From Neobacillus niacini (lineage in GTDB: Bacteria > Bacillota > Bacilli > Bacillales > Cytobacillaceae), in assembly GCF_030817595.1 (NCBI RefSeq), contig NZ_JAUSZN010000001.1, positions 4,843,501 through 4,907,500 of the forward strand: 64,000 bases of DNA, written 5' to 3'. Numbering within the stretch: the first letter of the stretch is position 1; every line of letters starts with the position of its first letter. The notes below the pieces were generated by a model that saw nothing but the letters and a program-made list of their open reading frames with translations, was not told where the DNA came from and searched no databases. The position numbers and the translations under genes were made by a program. Positions 1 to 9,891 of this stretch are shown piece after piece.

Positions 1-490
1 TATGGCACGCTATGTAATGGACAGCGATGTTGTAGAAGTTTTTGCAAATGGCGCGGTTCTTGTAGACCCAGCGATTGGAGAAGCAGGAGATATTGATACC
101 GCCATTATTACGCTAAAATTTGCTAACGGTGCACTTGGCGTCATCGATAATAGTCGTCAAGCTGCATATGGGTATGACCAGCGCCTTGAAGTGTTTGGTG
201 ATAAAGGAGCAGCACAAGCAGATAACAACCGTGCCAATACCGTTGAAGTTTCCACTGCACAGCATGTATCAAAAGAAAAGCCGTTGTATTTCTTCTTAGA
301 ACGCTATACTCAAGCCTATATTGATGAAGTAAAGGAATTTGTCGCATCGATTTTGGAAAATAAAGATGTCATCTGCAATGGTCTGGACGGACTACAGGCA
401 GAGCGGATTGCCAAAGCCGCACGTCAATCACTCGAAATAGGTGCCCCGGTAACGTTGCAGCCAACAGGCAAATCAACCGCCATCTATTAA
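1..490 (+). CDS. iolG: myo-inositol 2-dehydrogenase, C-terminal part (cut by window edge)
   Basis: This is the 3' part (162 codons) of the NAD-dependent dehydrogenase that oxidises myo-inositol to 2-keto-myo-inositol (scyllo-inosose), the first step of inositol catabolism in the cytoplasm. The frame is open at the left edge. Family members have about 340 residues, so the Rossmann NAD-binding half lies outside the window. What is visible is the Gfo/Idh/MocA C-terminal domain, with the IolG-type stretch DNSRQAAYGYDQR near residues 49-61 and the helix TQAYIDEVKEFVASI. It is followed after 79 bp by iolC in the same direction, which supports the assignment over other Gfo/Idh enzymes. The gene start and promoter cannot be judged here. 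Confidence 0.88.
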   Translation, partial: MARYVMDSDVVEVFANGAVLVDPAIGEAGDIDTAIITLKFANGALGVIDNSRQAAYGYDQRLEVFGDKGAAQADNNRANTVEVSTAQHVSKEKPLYFFLERYTQAYIDEVKEFVASILENKDVICNGLDGLQAERIAKAARQSLEIGAPVTLQPTGKSTAIY

Positions 491-569
491 TCTGTTTTTT
501 AGGAGCATCATGCCGAGTTTCAGCGGAATTACGAGATTCCTAGTGTGTTAAAGGAAGGATGGAAGAAAT

Positions 570-1571
570 ATGAATTCACTCAAATTTAAGGAGAACAGGC
601 AATTCGACCTGATCGCCATCGGTCGTCTGTGCATTGACTTGAATGCCAATGAAATTCACCGACCAATGGAGGAGACAGTGACTTTTACAAAATATGTTGG
701 CGGTTCACCTGCCAATATTGCGATTGGCTCTGCGCGTCTTGGACAGAACACCGGTTTCATTGGGAAAGTGTCGGATGACCAAATGGGCCGTTTCATTACG
801 GACTATTTAGAAAAGAATGGGATTGATACTTCTTCTGTAAAGATTGACCAAACAGGAGCAGTTACCGGTCTTGCTTTTACGGAAATCAAAAGTCCTGAGG
901 ATTGCAGCATTTTAATGTACCGCGACAATGTGGCCGATTTGAAGCTTCATCCATCTGAGATAGACGAAGACTATATCAAACAGTCAAAAACGTTATTGGT
1001 TTCAGGAACAGCTTTAGCACAAAGTCCTTCTCGTGAAGCGGTTTTCCTGGCACTAGAGTATGCGGTCAAACATGATGTAAGAATCATTTTTGACCTAGAT
1101 TATCGCCCCTATACATGGGTCGATGAAGCGGAGACAGCCGTTTATTATAACCTTGCCGCTGAAAAGTGCGATGTCATCATCGGAACACGCGAAGAGTTCG
1201 ACATGATGGAAAAGTTATTGAATGTAAAAGAGTCAAGTGATGATTATACCGCTTCCCGCTGGTTTTCTTATCGTGCAGAACTGGTTGTCATCAAGCACGG
1301 AGGATCTGGCTCGATTGCTTATACAAAAGACGGTGCCTCACACCGCAGCGGTATTTTCCGAACGAACGTATTGAAGACATTTGGTGCCGGGGATTCGTAT
1401 GCATCCGCGTTTATTTATGGGCTTATGAACGGAAAGGACATATCTGAAGCCATGAAAATGGGCAGCGCTTCTGCATCACTTGTGATTTCACGTCACAGTT
1501 GCTCGGACGCAATGCCAACAAAGGAAGAACTTATACACCATATGGAAACAGCGGTTTATGAACTAGCGTAA
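570..1571 (+). CDS. iolC: 5-dehydro-2-deoxygluconokinase (PfkB family)
   Basis: The enzyme phosphorylates 2-deoxy-5-keto-D-gluconate at O-6 with ATP, giving the substrate of the IolJ aldolase. The protein has 333 residues, close to the family length of about 325. The N-terminal PfkB signature region GGSPANIAIGSARLG lies near residues 49-63. The C-terminal ATP/anion-hole motif FGAGDSYASAF near 271-281 contains the catalytic Asp of GAGD. A strong site (AAGGAAGGA) lies about 9 bp before the ATG. It sits between iolG and iolA in a same-strand cluster with short gaps, so it is probably cotranscribed. A second, more AT-rich copy is at 12317. Confidence 0.93.
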   Translation: MNSLKFKENRQFDLIAIGRLCIDLNANEIHRPMEETVTFTKYVGGSPANIAIGSARLGQNTGFIGKVSDDQMGRFITDYLEKNGIDTSSVKIDQTGAVTGLAFTEIKSPEDCSILMYRDNVADLKLHPSEIDEDYIKQSKTLLVSGTALAQSPSREAVFLALEYAVKHDVRIIFDLDYRPYTWVDEAETAVYYNLAAEKCDVIIGTREEFDMMEKLLNVKESSDDYTASRWFSYRAELVVIKHGGSGSIAYTKDGASHRSGIFRTNVLKTFGAGDSYASAFIYGLMNGKDISEAMKMGSASASLVISRHSCSDAMPTKEELIHHMETAVYELA

Positions 1572-1601
1572 ATTTTTACAAACGGAAGGGAGATTTATGA
1601 A

Positions 1602-3062
1602 ATGACTGTTACGACTGTAAGAACGTTAAAGAACTATATTGGCGGCGAGTGGGTAGAATCAACATCCGAAAAAACAGAAGTAGTCTATAATCCAGCAACA
1701 GGTGAAGAGCTTGCGATTGTTCCTCTTTCAACCAAAGAAGAGGTTGACCAAGCGGTGAAAGCTGCGAACGAAGCTTTCAAAACATGGTCTCAGGTACCTG
1801 TTCCAAAACGCGGACGTATTCTTTTCAAATACCAGCAGCTACTTGTGGAACACTGGGATGAGCTTGCTAGATTAGTAACGATTGAGAATGGTAAAAGCTT
1901 TATCGAGGCGCATGGCGAAGTTCTTCGCGGCATCGAGTGTGTGGAATTTGCAGCAGGTGTGCCAACGTTAATGATGGGAAAACAGCTTCCTGATATTGCA
2001 ACCGGACTAGAATCAGGTATGTACCGTTACCCTATCGGAGTCGTCGGTGGAATTACACCTTTTAACTTTCCAATGATGGTGCCGTGCTGGATGTTCCCGT
2101 TGGCGATTGCTTGTGGAAATACTTTCGTATTGAAGCCATCTGAGCGGACACCGCTTTTAGCAGCGAGACTTGCCGAATTATTTGAGGAAGCGGGACTTCC
2201 AAAAGGCGTCTTGAATATTGTTAACGGTGCACATGATGTTGTAAACGGCTTGTTAGAGCACAAGTTAGTGAAGGCTATCAGCTTCGTAGGTTCACAACCC
2301 GTTGCCGAGTATGTCTACAAAACAGGTACAGCTAACTTAAAGCGTGTTCAAGCTCTTGCTGGTGCAAAAAATCATTCCATCGTTTTAAAGGATGCCAATC
2401 TTGATAACGCGGTATCTCAAATTACAGGTGCAGCATTCGGATCAGCAGGTGAACGTTGTATGGCAGCTGCCGTTGTTGCGGTGGAAGATTCCATTGCGGA
2501 TGAACTGATTGAAAGATTGAAAAAAGCTGCTGATGAAATTGTCATCGGAAATGGCCTAGATGAAGGAGTATTCTTAGGACCAGTTATTCGTGAGAATGCG
2601 AAGCAACGGACCCTTGGTTACATCGAATCTGGAGTTGAGCAGGGAGCAACGCTGCTTCGTGACGGACGCAAAGACGAAGCGGTCAACGGTGATGGTTATT
2701 ACGTTGGACCAACTATTTTTGATAACGTTACACAAGAAATGAAAATTTGGCAGGATGAAATTTTCGCACCTGTATTATCCATTGTACGAGTGAAGGACTT
2801 AGCAGAAGGTATTGAACTCGCTAATGCATCTTCTTTTGCAAATGGAGCTTGTCTATTTACTGACAGTGCATCCGCTGTTCGTCAGTTCCGTGAAACGATT
2901 GATGCGGGTATGCTTGGCGTTAATATCGGGGTACCGGCGCCGATGGCATTCTTCCCATTCTCAGGATATAAAGATTCCTTCTACGGTGATCTTCATGCGA
3001 ATGGTACGGATGGAGTGGAATTCTATACTAGAAAGAAAATGCTAACTGCTCGTTATGTCTAA
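1602..3062 (+). CDS. iolA: malonate/methylmalonate-semialdehyde dehydrogenase (CoA-acylating)
   Basis: This aldehyde dehydrogenase converts malonate semialdehyde plus CoA and NAD to acetyl-CoA, CO2 and NADH, the last step of inositol breakdown; it can also act on methylmalonate semialdehyde. The 486 residues match the usual length (487). The catalytic nucleophile is Cys286 in the motif GSAGERCMA, and the oxyanion-hole Asn lies in [22 protein letters not shown] site precedes the ATG. It is the third gene of cluster 1, and a terminator plus a repeat field follow it, so iolD downstream may be on a separate or attenuated transcript. The second copy, iolA2, is at 9892. Confidence 0.95.
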   Translation: MTVTTVRTLKNYIGGEWVESTSEKTEVVYNPATGEELAIVPLSTKEEVDQAVKAANEAFKTWSQVPVPKRGRILFKYQQLLVEHWDELARLVTIENGKSFIEAHGEVLRGIECVEFAAGVPTLMMGKQLPDIATGLESGMYRYPIGVVGGITPFNFPMMVPCWMFPLAIACGNTFVLKPSERTPLLAARLAELFEEAGLPKGVLNIVNGAHDVVNGLLEHKLVKAISFVGSQPVAEYVYKTGTANLKRVQALAGAKNHSIVLKDANLDNAVSQITGAAFGSAGERCMAAAVVAVEDSIADELIERLKKAADEIVIGNGLDEGVFLGPVIRENAKQRTLGYIESGVEQGATLLRDGRKDEAVNGDGYYVGPTIFDNVTQEMKIWQDEIFAPVLSIVRVKDLAEGIELANASSFANGACLFTDSASAVRQFRETIDAGMLGVNIGVPAPMAFFPFSGYKDSFYGDLHANGTDGVEFYTRKKMLTARYV

Positions 3063-3070
3063 CATTGATG

Positions 3071-3113
3071 GGGGATGGAGCCAATCCGTGCTCTATTCCC
3101 TTTTTCTTTTTTT
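3071..3113 (+). terminator. Rho-independent terminator after iolA
   Basis: An 11-bp stem pairs 3071-3081 (GGGGATGGAGC) with 3090-3100 (GCTCTATTCCC) using three G-T wobble pairs, and is followed by a T-rich run to 3113. It lies 9 bp after the iolA stop, inside the inositol cluster. Confidence 0.85.
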
Positions 3114-3156
3114 AAGGCTCTGTTAAAGACAGATGTTGACCTTTCTCACGAAAATC

Positions 3157-3312
3157 CTTATGAAGGACTAACCTCAATGAGTGATCTCCTGATTAGTCTT
3201 TCATCATGCTTATGAAGGACTAATCTCACTGGGAACTCTCCTGATTAGTCTTTCATCACGCTTATGAGGGACTAATCTCATTGGGGATTCTCCTGATTTG
3301 TCTTTCATCGCC
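3157..3312 (+). repeat. three tandem 52-bp stem-loop repeats between iolA and iolD
   Basis: Three head-to-tail copies of a 52-bp unit start at 3157, 3209 and 3261. Each unit carries an inverted pair, a GGACTAATC-type left arm and a GATTAGTCTTTC-type right arm about 20 bp apart, so each RNA copy could fold into a hairpin. Copies differ at scattered bases (for example CATGAGTG against CATTGGGG in the loop). No reading frame uses the repeat. The gap from 3063 to 3416 holds only the terminator, these repeats and an AT-rich leader of iolD. Confidence 0.85.
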
Positions 3313-3416
3313 CTTTTATACAGTGGTACTAATAATCAACAATGAAATTTAACAAAGCTTTTTTTAAAAAAGTACGATAGATCATGAAAAATCAAAATGA
3401 GAGGAGTTTTGCGTCT

Positions 3417-5336
3417 ATGAGTACGATTCGTTTGACAGTTTCACAGGCTCTTGTGAAGTTTTTGAATGCACAATATGTAGAATTTGATGGCAAGCAACAA
3501 CGGTTTGTGAAAGGGGTCTTTACCATTTTTGGTCATGGGAATGTCCTTGGACTGGGGCAGGCTTTGGAAGAAGATCCTGGTGAACTTGAAGTCTATCAAG
3601 GTCGCAATGAACAAGGGATGGCGAATGCGGCGATGGCGTTCGCAAAACAAAAACATCGGAAACAAATTATGGCGTGTACCGCTTCGGTTGGTCCGGGCTC
3701 AGCGAATATGATTACATCTGCAGCAACGGCTACAGCAAATAATATCCCAGTGCTTCTACTCCCTGGAGATGTGTTCGTCACCCGTCAGCCAGACCCTGTT
3801 CTCCAACAAATTGAACAGACACATGATTTATCTATTTCTACGAATGATGCGTTCCGCGCTGTGAGTAAATATTGGGATCGAGTGAGTCGTCCAGAACAAT
3901 TAATGTCTGCGCTTCTTAACGCCATGCGTGTGTTGACGAATCCTGCTGATACAGGTGCAGTTACGATTGCTCTCCCACAGGATGTACAAGGAGAAGCATG
4001 GGACTATCCAGAATCCTTCTTTGCGAAACGCGTCCACCGGATTGAGCGCCGCCAGCCATCAAAGGAAAGTGTTCGTGATGCGGTCCAACTTATTCAATCT
4101 AAAAAGAAGCCATTCATGATTTTGGGCGGTGGTGTGCGTTATTCAGAAGCAGCCGAAACCTTCCTTCAATTTGCGAAAAGATTTAACATCCCATTTGGTG
4201 AAACCCAGGCAGGAAAGAGCGGGGTCGAAAGCTATCTGCCTCTTAATCTAGGGGGACTTGGCGTTACCGGAAATTCGGCAGCGAATACAATCGCAAAGGA
4301 TGCAGACTTAATTATCGCGGTCGGAACTCGATTTACTGATTTTACAACCGCTTCCAAGCAATTGTTTGCCCATGCTGACGTTCTCACTATCAATATTTCT
4401 GAATTCCACGCATCGAAGCTTGACGCTGTGAAGGTGGTAGCAGATGCCAAGGCTGGACTTGAAGCGATTAAGGATGAGCTTGGTGCTTATCGAACTGCTT
4501 ATCAAAACGAAATTGCACAAGCGAAGGAGGCCTGGGATGAGGAGTTAACTCGACTCACAAGCATTACGTATGGAGAAGACTTTACACCAGAGGTTGCCGG
4601 ACATTTGGATGAAAAGCTTCCTGAATATAAAGAAGTTTTCGGTTCAGCGTTGACGCAGACGAGTGTTATTGGCAAGGTGAATGAGCTTATTGATGACCAT
4701 TCCATCATTGTCGGGGCTTCTGGAAGCTTGCCAGGCGACCTTCAGCGGATGTGGGTTTCGAAGGCTCGTAATACCTATCACATGGAATATGGCTATTCCT
4801 GTATGGGGTATGAGATTGCCGGGGCATTCGGGGCAAAGCTAGCAGAGCCTGAAAAAGAAGTATACGCGATGTCAGGGGATGGAAGTTACTTAATGCTTCA
4901 TTCGGAGCTTGTAACAAGCGTGCAAGAAGGCAAGAAAATTAATGTGGTACTTTTTGATAATTCCGGTTTCGGCTGTATTAATAATTTGCAAATGGAAAAC
5001 GGCATGGGCAGCTTCGCTACTGAATTCCGTAAACGTAATCCTGAAACAGGTAAGCTAGATGGCCCTATCATGAACATCGATTATGCAAAGGTTGCAGAAG
5101 GGTATGGCGTCAAAACCTACTCTGTTACAACGATGGAAGAATTAGAAGCAGCACTAATCGATTCGAAAAGGCAAGCAGTCAGCACCTTAATTGATATTAA
5201 AGTACTTCCGAAAACGATGACACACGGGTATGAGTCCTGGTGGAATGTCGGTGTGGCAGAAGTTTCAAAAAAGGAAAGCATTCAGTCTGCTTATCAAAAT
5301 AAAGTATCAAATCTTGTAAAAGCACGTGCTTACTAA
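3417..5336 (+). CDS. iolD: 3D-(3,5/4)-trihydroxycyclohexane-1,2-dione hydrolase
   Basis: This thiamine diphosphate enzyme opens the ring of 3D-(3,5/4)-trihydroxycyclohexane-1,2-dione to 5-deoxy-D-glucuronate. It has the acetolactate-synthase three-domain layout: N-terminal Pyr domain with the conserved Glu in GRNEQGMA, a central domain with GGGVRYS, and a C-terminal PP domain with the ThDP motif starting [11 protein letters not shown] and ending near GCINN. The ATG at 3417 is preferred because GAGGAG at 3401-3406 sits 10 bp before it and the resulting 639 residues match the family (about 637). An in-frame ATG at 3384 would add 11 residues with no visible site. It begins the iolD-E-J-B group. 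Confidence 0.94.
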   Translation: MSTIRLTVSQALVKFLNAQYVEFDGKQQRFVKGVFTIFGHGNVLGLGQALEEDPGELEVYQGRNEQGMANAAMAFAKQKHRKQIMACTASVGPGSANMITSAATATANNIPVLLLPGDVFVTRQPDPVLQQIEQTHDLSISTNDAFRAVSKYWDRVSRPEQLMSALLNAMRVLTNPADTGAVTIALPQDVQGEAWDYPESFFAKRVHRIERRQPSKESVRDAVQLIQSKKKPFMILGGGVRYSEAAETFLQFAKRFNIPFGETQAGKSGVESYLPLNLGGLGVTGNSAANTIAKDADLIIAVGTRFTDFTTASKQLFAHADVLTINISEFHASKLDAVKVVADAKAGLEAIKDELGAYRTAYQNEIAQAKEAWDEELTRLTSITYGEDFTPEVAGHLDEKLPEYKEVFGSALTQTSVIGKVNELIDDHSIIVGASGSLPGDLQRMWVSKARNTYHMEYGYSCMGYEIAGAFGAKLAEPEKEVYAMSGDGSYLMLHSELVTSVQEGKKINVVLFDNSGFGCINNLQMENGMGSFATEFRKRNPETGKLDGPIMNIDYAKVAEGYGVKTYSVTTMEELEAALIDSKRQAVSTLIDIKVLPKTMTHGYESWWNVGVAEVSKKESIQSAYQNKVSNLVKARAY

Positions 5337-5354
5337 AAGGAGGAGGCAGGGAAA

Positions 5355-6245
5355 ATGTTTCAAGATGTGAAGCTGGCGATTGCGCCAATCGGTTGGACTA
5401 ATGATGATATGCCGGAGCTCGGCGGAGAAATTACTTTTGAGCAATGTGTCAGTGAAATGGCGCTTGCAGGTTTCTCCGGCAGTGAGGTAGGAAATAAATA
5501 TCCACGCGATACAGTCGTATTAAAAAAAGCATTAGGATTGCGAGGGCTGGAAATTGCGAGCGCTTGGTTCAGTGCGTTTTTAACGTCAAAGCCATTTGAG
5601 GAAACTACCCAAGCCTTTACACGGCACCGAGATTTTTTACATGAAATGGGTGCTAAGGTAATCGTCGTTTCAGAACAAGGCAATAGTATTCAAGGTCAAA
5701 TGGATACTCCTTTGTTTGAGAAAAAGCCGGTGTTCGCGGAGGAAGAATGGAAGCTATTGGTAGAAGGTCTACATCTTCTTGGTGATCTTGCAGCTGAAAA
5801 AGGGATGAAAATCGTCTACCACCATCATATGGGTACGGGCATCCAAACATCTGAGGAGATTGACCGGTTGATGACAGAAACGGACCCAGCAAGGGTTTCG
5901 CTCCTATATGATACCGGCCATCTTGTTTTCTCTGGAGAAGAACATTTGCACGTCCTGCAAAAACATATGGATCGAATCCATCATGTCCACTTGAAGGATG
6001 TTCGTATCGATGTAGCCAATAAGGTCCGTGAAGGGAAGTTGAGCTTCCTACAGGCAGTAAAAGAGGGAGTATTTACAGTCCCTGGTGATGGAGTGATTGA
6101 CTTTAAGCCTGTTTTTGAAGAGTTGGAAAAGGCGGGATATAAAGGATGGTTTGTGGTTGAAGCCGAACAAGACCCAGCTAAGGCCAATCCTTTAGAATAT
6201 GCCTTAAAAGCACGTGACTATATCCGTGAGCAAAGCGGGCTATAA
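5355..6245 (+). CDS. iolE: 2-keto-myo-inositol (inosose) dehydratase
   Basis: The enzyme removes water from 2-keto-myo-inositol to give 3D-(3,5/4)-trihydroxycyclohexane-1,2-dione, the substrate of IolD. The 296-residue length equals the family norm. It is a xylose-isomerase-like TIM barrel; metal-ligand motifs are visible as YHHHMGTG near residues 154-161, LLYDTGH near 179-185, HHVHLKD near 206-212 and WFVVEAEQD near 262-270. An AAAGGAGGAGG site lies 8-9 bp before the ATG. It starts 18 bp after iolD and ends 12 bp before iolJ, so it is clearly in the same operon. There is no second copy in inositol cluster 2. Confidence 0.94.
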   Translation: MFQDVKLAIAPIGWTNDDMPELGGEITFEQCVSEMALAGFSGSEVGNKYPRDTVVLKKALGLRGLEIASAWFSAFLTSKPFEETTQAFTRHRDFLHEMGAKVIVVSEQGNSIQGQMDTPLFEKKPVFAEEEWKLLVEGLHLLGDLAAEKGMKIVYHHHMGTGIQTSEEIDRLMTETDPARVSLLYDTGHLVFSGEEHLHVLQKHMDRIHHVHLKDVRIDVANKVREGKLSFLQAVKEGVFTVPGDGVIDFKPVFEELEKAGYKGWFVVEAEQDPAKANPLEYALKARDYIREQSGL

Positions 6246-6257
6246 AGGAGAACGAAT

Positions 6258-7115
6258 ATGACATTAGTAAAAATGAAAGAAATTCTCACTCATGCCAAGG
6301 CGAATGGTTACGGTGTTGGTGCGTTTAGTGTGGCAAACCTGGAAATGATTATGGGAGCGGTACGTGCGGCGGAAGAACTCCGCTCCCCGCTTATTTTGCA
6401 AATAGCGGAAGTACGCTTGAAGCACTCGCCACTCTCTATTATCGGACCAGCGATGGTGGCCGCTGCAACGAATGCTAGTGTTCCGGTTGCGGTTCACTTT
6501 GATCATGGCTTAACAGAAGAAAAGATTCGCGAGGCGTTGGAAATCGGTTTTTCCTCCATTATGTATGATGGCTCCCATCATCCCCTTGAAAAAAATATTA
6601 CTGAAACGAAGAAGATGGCTGCGATTGCACGTGAATATGGAGCTACGGTGGAAGCCGAAATCGGTCAGGTCGGCGGCAGTGAAGATGGCTCGGTGGACTT
6701 GGAAATGCTGATTACCTCGACGGAACAGGCAGTGCAGTTTGCTGCTGATACGGAGATTGATGCACTCGCTATTGCCATTGGGAATGCCCATGGAGTCTAT
6801 AAGGGAGAACCCCAGCTGCGCTTTGACCGTTTACAAGAGATTAATAGTGAAATAGAGATTCCTCTGGTTCTTCACGGTGGTTCCGGAATCTCTGAAACTA
6901 ATTTTCGTCAATGTATCTCTCTTGGAATTAGAAAAATAAATGTCGCGACTGCCACGTTTAATAATGTTGTAAACATGGTTAACACCGAGGCACCATTTAA
7001 GGATTATTTTTCCTACCATGAAAGCGTTATTGCCGCTGCAGCAGAAAATGTGAAACGACATATGGAAATGTTCCAAAGTGTCGGGCGTGTAAAGGAGGAA
7101 ACACTCAATGTATGA
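6258..7115 (+). CDS. iolJ: 6-phospho-5-dehydro-2-deoxygluconate aldolase (class II)
   Basis: This zinc aldolase splits 2-deoxy-5-keto-gluconate 6-phosphate into dihydroxyacetone phosphate and malonate semialdehyde. The 285 residues fit class II fructose-bisphosphate aldolase relatives (about 285-290). The catalytic Asp and first zinc His are in VAVHFDHG near residues 77-84, further ligands are in EAEIGQVGG and in LHGGSGIS near 208-215, and NVATAT marks the phosphate-binding end. The ATG follows AAAGGAG. The gene overlaps iolB by 8 bp, which implies translational coupling. Position among iolE and iolB favours IolJ over a glycolytic or tagatose aldolase. Confidence 0.92.
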   Translation: MTLVKMKEILTHAKANGYGVGAFSVANLEMIMGAVRAAEELRSPLILQIAEVRLKHSPLSIIGPAMVAAATNASVPVAVHFDHGLTEEKIREALEIGFSSIMYDGSHHPLEKNITETKKMAAIAREYGATVEAEIGQVGGSEDGSVDLEMLITSTEQAVQFAADTEIDALAIAIGNAHGVYKGEPQLRFDRLQEINSEIEIPLVLHGGSGISETNFRQCISLGIRKINVATATFNNVVNMVNTEAPFKDYFSYHESVIAAAAENVKRHMEMFQSVGRVKEETLNV

Positions 7116-7896
7116 AAAATTAGGTGAATTAAAACCTGGATATACAAAAATAACAGATATGGAAAATAAGCATCCAGATATGCTACAAGATATCGGTATT
7201 TATTCGTTAGCAAAGGGAGAAAGTGTAACTCTTTTAGAAGGAAGAAAAGAGTCAGCTATCCTGCCGCTTGAAGGCGAGGTTATTCTAGAGTGGAATGGGA
7301 AGTCTCAAGAAATCAAGCGCGATAGCGTTTTTGAAGAAGATCCCTGGTGCTTGCACATTCCAAAGGAAGTAGAAGTAAGGATTACGGCGCTTTCCACCAG
7401 TGAAGTGCTTGTGCAAAAAACAGATAATGATACCGTTTTTGATGCAAAACTGTATACACCTGAGGATTGCCAAAGCAACGTCGCGGGTGATGGTGTATGG
7501 AATGGAACGGCGGAACGGGTGATTCGGACCATTTTTGATTACAGCACAGCTCCATATTCCAATCTTGTTATTGGAGAGGTTATTTCCTACCCTGGTCGCT
7601 GGTCTAGCTTCCCGCCGCATCACCATGATCAGCCTGAAGTTTATTATTATCGTTTTAATAAGCCACAAGGTTTTGGATGTGCAATGGTAGGACCGGAAGC
7701 TTACCGTGTTGAACATAATAGCTATATTACGATTCCTGGAGAGCTGGATCATCCGCAAGCAACGGCACCTGGTTATGCGATGTACTTCTGCTGGATGATT
7801 CGTCACATTGAAAATAATCCATGGACCGATCGGATCATGGAAGAAGAACATAAGTGGCTGTTAGAGCCTGATGCAAAAATCTGGCCAGAAAAGTAA
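7108..7896 (+). CDS. iolB: 5-deoxy-glucuronate isomerase (divergent form)
   Basis: This double-cupin isomerase converts 5-deoxy-D-glucuronate to 2-deoxy-5-keto-D-gluconate. The protein has 262 residues against about 271 for the classical form. The second cupin carries the metal motif PPHHHDQPEVYYYRF near residues 171-185, but it differs clearly from the PPHKHD...LEETYYH version in iolB2, so the two copies are from different lineages. The start uses AAAGGAGG 8-9 bp upstream, inside the end of iolJ. A GH2 gene remnant begins 9 bp after the stop, and the operon probably once continued there. KduI is a related alternative, but the pathway context supports IolB. Confidence 0.87.
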   Translation: MYEKLGELKPGYTKITDMENKHPDMLQDIGIYSLAKGESVTLLEGRKESAILPLEGEVILEWNGKSQEIKRDSVFEEDPWCLHIPKEVEVRITALSTSEVLVQKTDNDTVFDAKLYTPEDCQSNVAGDGVWNGTAERVIRTIFDYSTAPYSNLVIGEVISYPGRWSSFPPHHHDQPEVYYYRFNKPQGFGCAMVGPEAYRVEHNSYITIPGELDHPQATAPGYAMYFCWMIRHIENNPWTDRIMEEEHKWLLEPDAKIWPEK

Positions 7897-7904
7897 TCAG
7901 GAGG

Positions 7905-8746
<842 letters not shown>

Positions 8747-8760
8747 TTTTGCCCGTTAAG

Positions 8761-8786
8761 ACCCACCTTACTAGGTGGGTTCTTTG
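8761..8786 (+). terminator. terminator after GH51 remnant
   Basis: A perfect 8-bp stem, ACCCACCT (8761-8768) with AGGTGGGT (8773-8780), has a 4-base loop and is followed by TCTTTG. A degraded version follows the relic at 38306-38525. Confidence 0.75.
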
Positions 8787-8860
8787 CATCCATAAATTTA
8801 TGTAAAAGAAGGTGAACCAAATTCTAAACTCCTCATTGCCTTTGTTCCGACTTCCTTTTT

Positions 8861-8903
8861 GACCCTTTCAAGGAGTATAGGTTGATTTAAAGGGTCTTAT
8901 TTT
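8861..8903 (+). terminator. possible second terminator
   Basis: GACCCTTT (8861-8868) pairs with AAAGGGTC (8889-8896) across a 20-base loop and is followed by TTATTTTTA. The long loop makes this a weak call. It lies between the glycosidase remnants and the convergent repressor gene. Confidence 0.4.
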
Positions 8904-8948
8904 TACTGTTAATCAATCATTTAACGTTTGATTAGATGATCATTATGG

Positions 8949-9704
8949 TTATTCTGCAATAACTAATTTTACATTATTCTCCACCACAAGGTTCTGGTAC
9001 TCCAGACTGGGCATTTTATCAGTAATTAAGTAATTAATTTTGTTTAATTCACAATAGGTTGTTAATCCATATTGACCAAATTTATTATGATCAACTAATA
9101 AATAGATTGTTTTACTCCTTTCCACAATTTTTCTTTTTAATTCTGTTTCAAAAAGAGAAGCGTTTGTAACGCCGTTAGTAGGTGTAATACCGGTTGAAGC
9201 CATAAATGCCTTGTTAATATTGTAGGTATTTAATATTTCTATATTATAGTTAATACCAAAAGATTTGGTTTTTCTCTCAAGAACGCCTCCAATCGTTATG
9301 ATTGTTAAATTTTCAAAAGGAATTGAACCAACAATCGTATCAATATTATTTGTAATGATTGTAATATGCTTTTCTTTTATATGATCAAGCATCTCTATTG
9401 TTGTAGTACCCGAATCGATAAAAATGATATCTCCATCCTCGACAAAATCGGCTGCTGTTCTACCTATGACTTTTTTTCCATGATGATTTTGTACTTCCCG
9501 TTCATGAAACGGCTCAAGTTTTTTTTGATTGACGGCGATGCCGCCATAAACTTTTTTGAAAGTCCCTGTATCTACTAACTCTTGAAGATCACGTCTAATT
9601 GTATTTTTTGATACCTTAAATTCTTTGACAAGTTCATCTAGGGACGCAGATTGGTGTTTTACTACATATTCCTCTAATTGCTTTATCCTTTTTTCCTTTA
9701 TCAT
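8949..9704 (-). CDS. iolR: DeoR-family repressor, IolR-like
   Basis: The protein has an N-terminal DeoR winged helix-turn-helix (SLDELVKEFKVSKNTIRRDL) and a C-terminal sugar-phosphate sensing domain of the ISOCOT type, with IIFIDSGTTTIEM and a late VDHNKFGQYG. The start at 9704 is chosen because GAGGGG lies 6 bp before it, whereas the ATG at 9722 has no site; this gives 251 residues, the length of Bacillus subtilis IolR, to which the helix region is also similar. It is divergent from iolA2 with about 190 bp between them that contain IolR-like boxes. In B. subtilis the inducer is 2-deoxy-5-keto-gluconate 6-phosphate, and the same is inferred here. It could control cluster 1 as well. Confidence 0.82.
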   Translation of the reverse strand: MIKEKRIKQLEEYVVKHQSASLDELVKEFKVSKNTIRRDLQELVDTGTFKKVYGGIAVNQKKLEPFHEREVQNHHGKKVIGRTAADFVEDGDIIFIDSGTTTIEMLDHIKEKHITIITNNIDTIVGSIPFENLTIITIGGVLERKTKSFGINYNIEILNTYNINKAFMASTGITPTNGVTNASLFETELKRKIVERSKTIYLLVDHNKFGQYGLTTYCELNKINYLITDKMPSLEYQNLVVENNVKLVIAE

Positions 9705-9761
9705 CTCTATCCCCTCAATCATAAAAATCTAATTTTTGATAATGATTATATTACCACAAGT

Positions 9762-9794
9762 TAACCAAAAGTTCACCAATATTTAATCAAAAAA
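9762..9794. promoter_or_regulatory. two IolR-type operator boxes
   Basis: TAACCAAAAGT (9762-9772) and TAATCAAAAAA (9784-9794) both fit the 11-base direct-repeat motif WRAYCAADARD described for B. subtilis IolR. Their starts are 22 bp apart, two helix turns on the same face. A related box, TAATCGAAAGT near 9827, has one mismatch. They lie in the gap between the repressor and iolA2, immediately before the iolA2 promoter. Confidence 0.65.
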
Positions 9795-9796
9795 TC

Positions 9797-9825
9797 TTGA
9801 CTGAAAGTTTTTAAACTATTATGAT
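9797..9825 (+). promoter_or_regulatory. sigma-A promoter of iolA2
   Basis: TTGACT (9797-9802) and TATGAT (9820-9825) are separated by exactly 17 bp. Each hexamer differs from consensus at one position. The promoter points at iolA2, whose ATG is 67 bp downstream, and it lies beside the IolR-like boxes. Confidence 0.75.
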
Positions 9826-9891
9826 TTAATCGAAAGTTACCAAAATATAACTAAAATATAACCGTTTTTATAGAAGGGAAGGAATCAACTA

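Noticed and set aside
510..551. A 12-codon frame between iolG and iolC with AGGAG in front
   Set aside because: It could be a leader peptide, but the sequence shows no attenuator structure and a frame this short is expected by chance.
3157..3312. Short regular repeats as a possible CRISPR array
   Set aside because: The whole 52-bp unit repeats, with no unique spacers between short identical repeats, and no cas genes are near.
7285..7851. A 188-codon minus-strand frame across iolB
   Set aside because: It lies wholly opposite a well-supported gene, has no ribosome site and gives a protein without family features.
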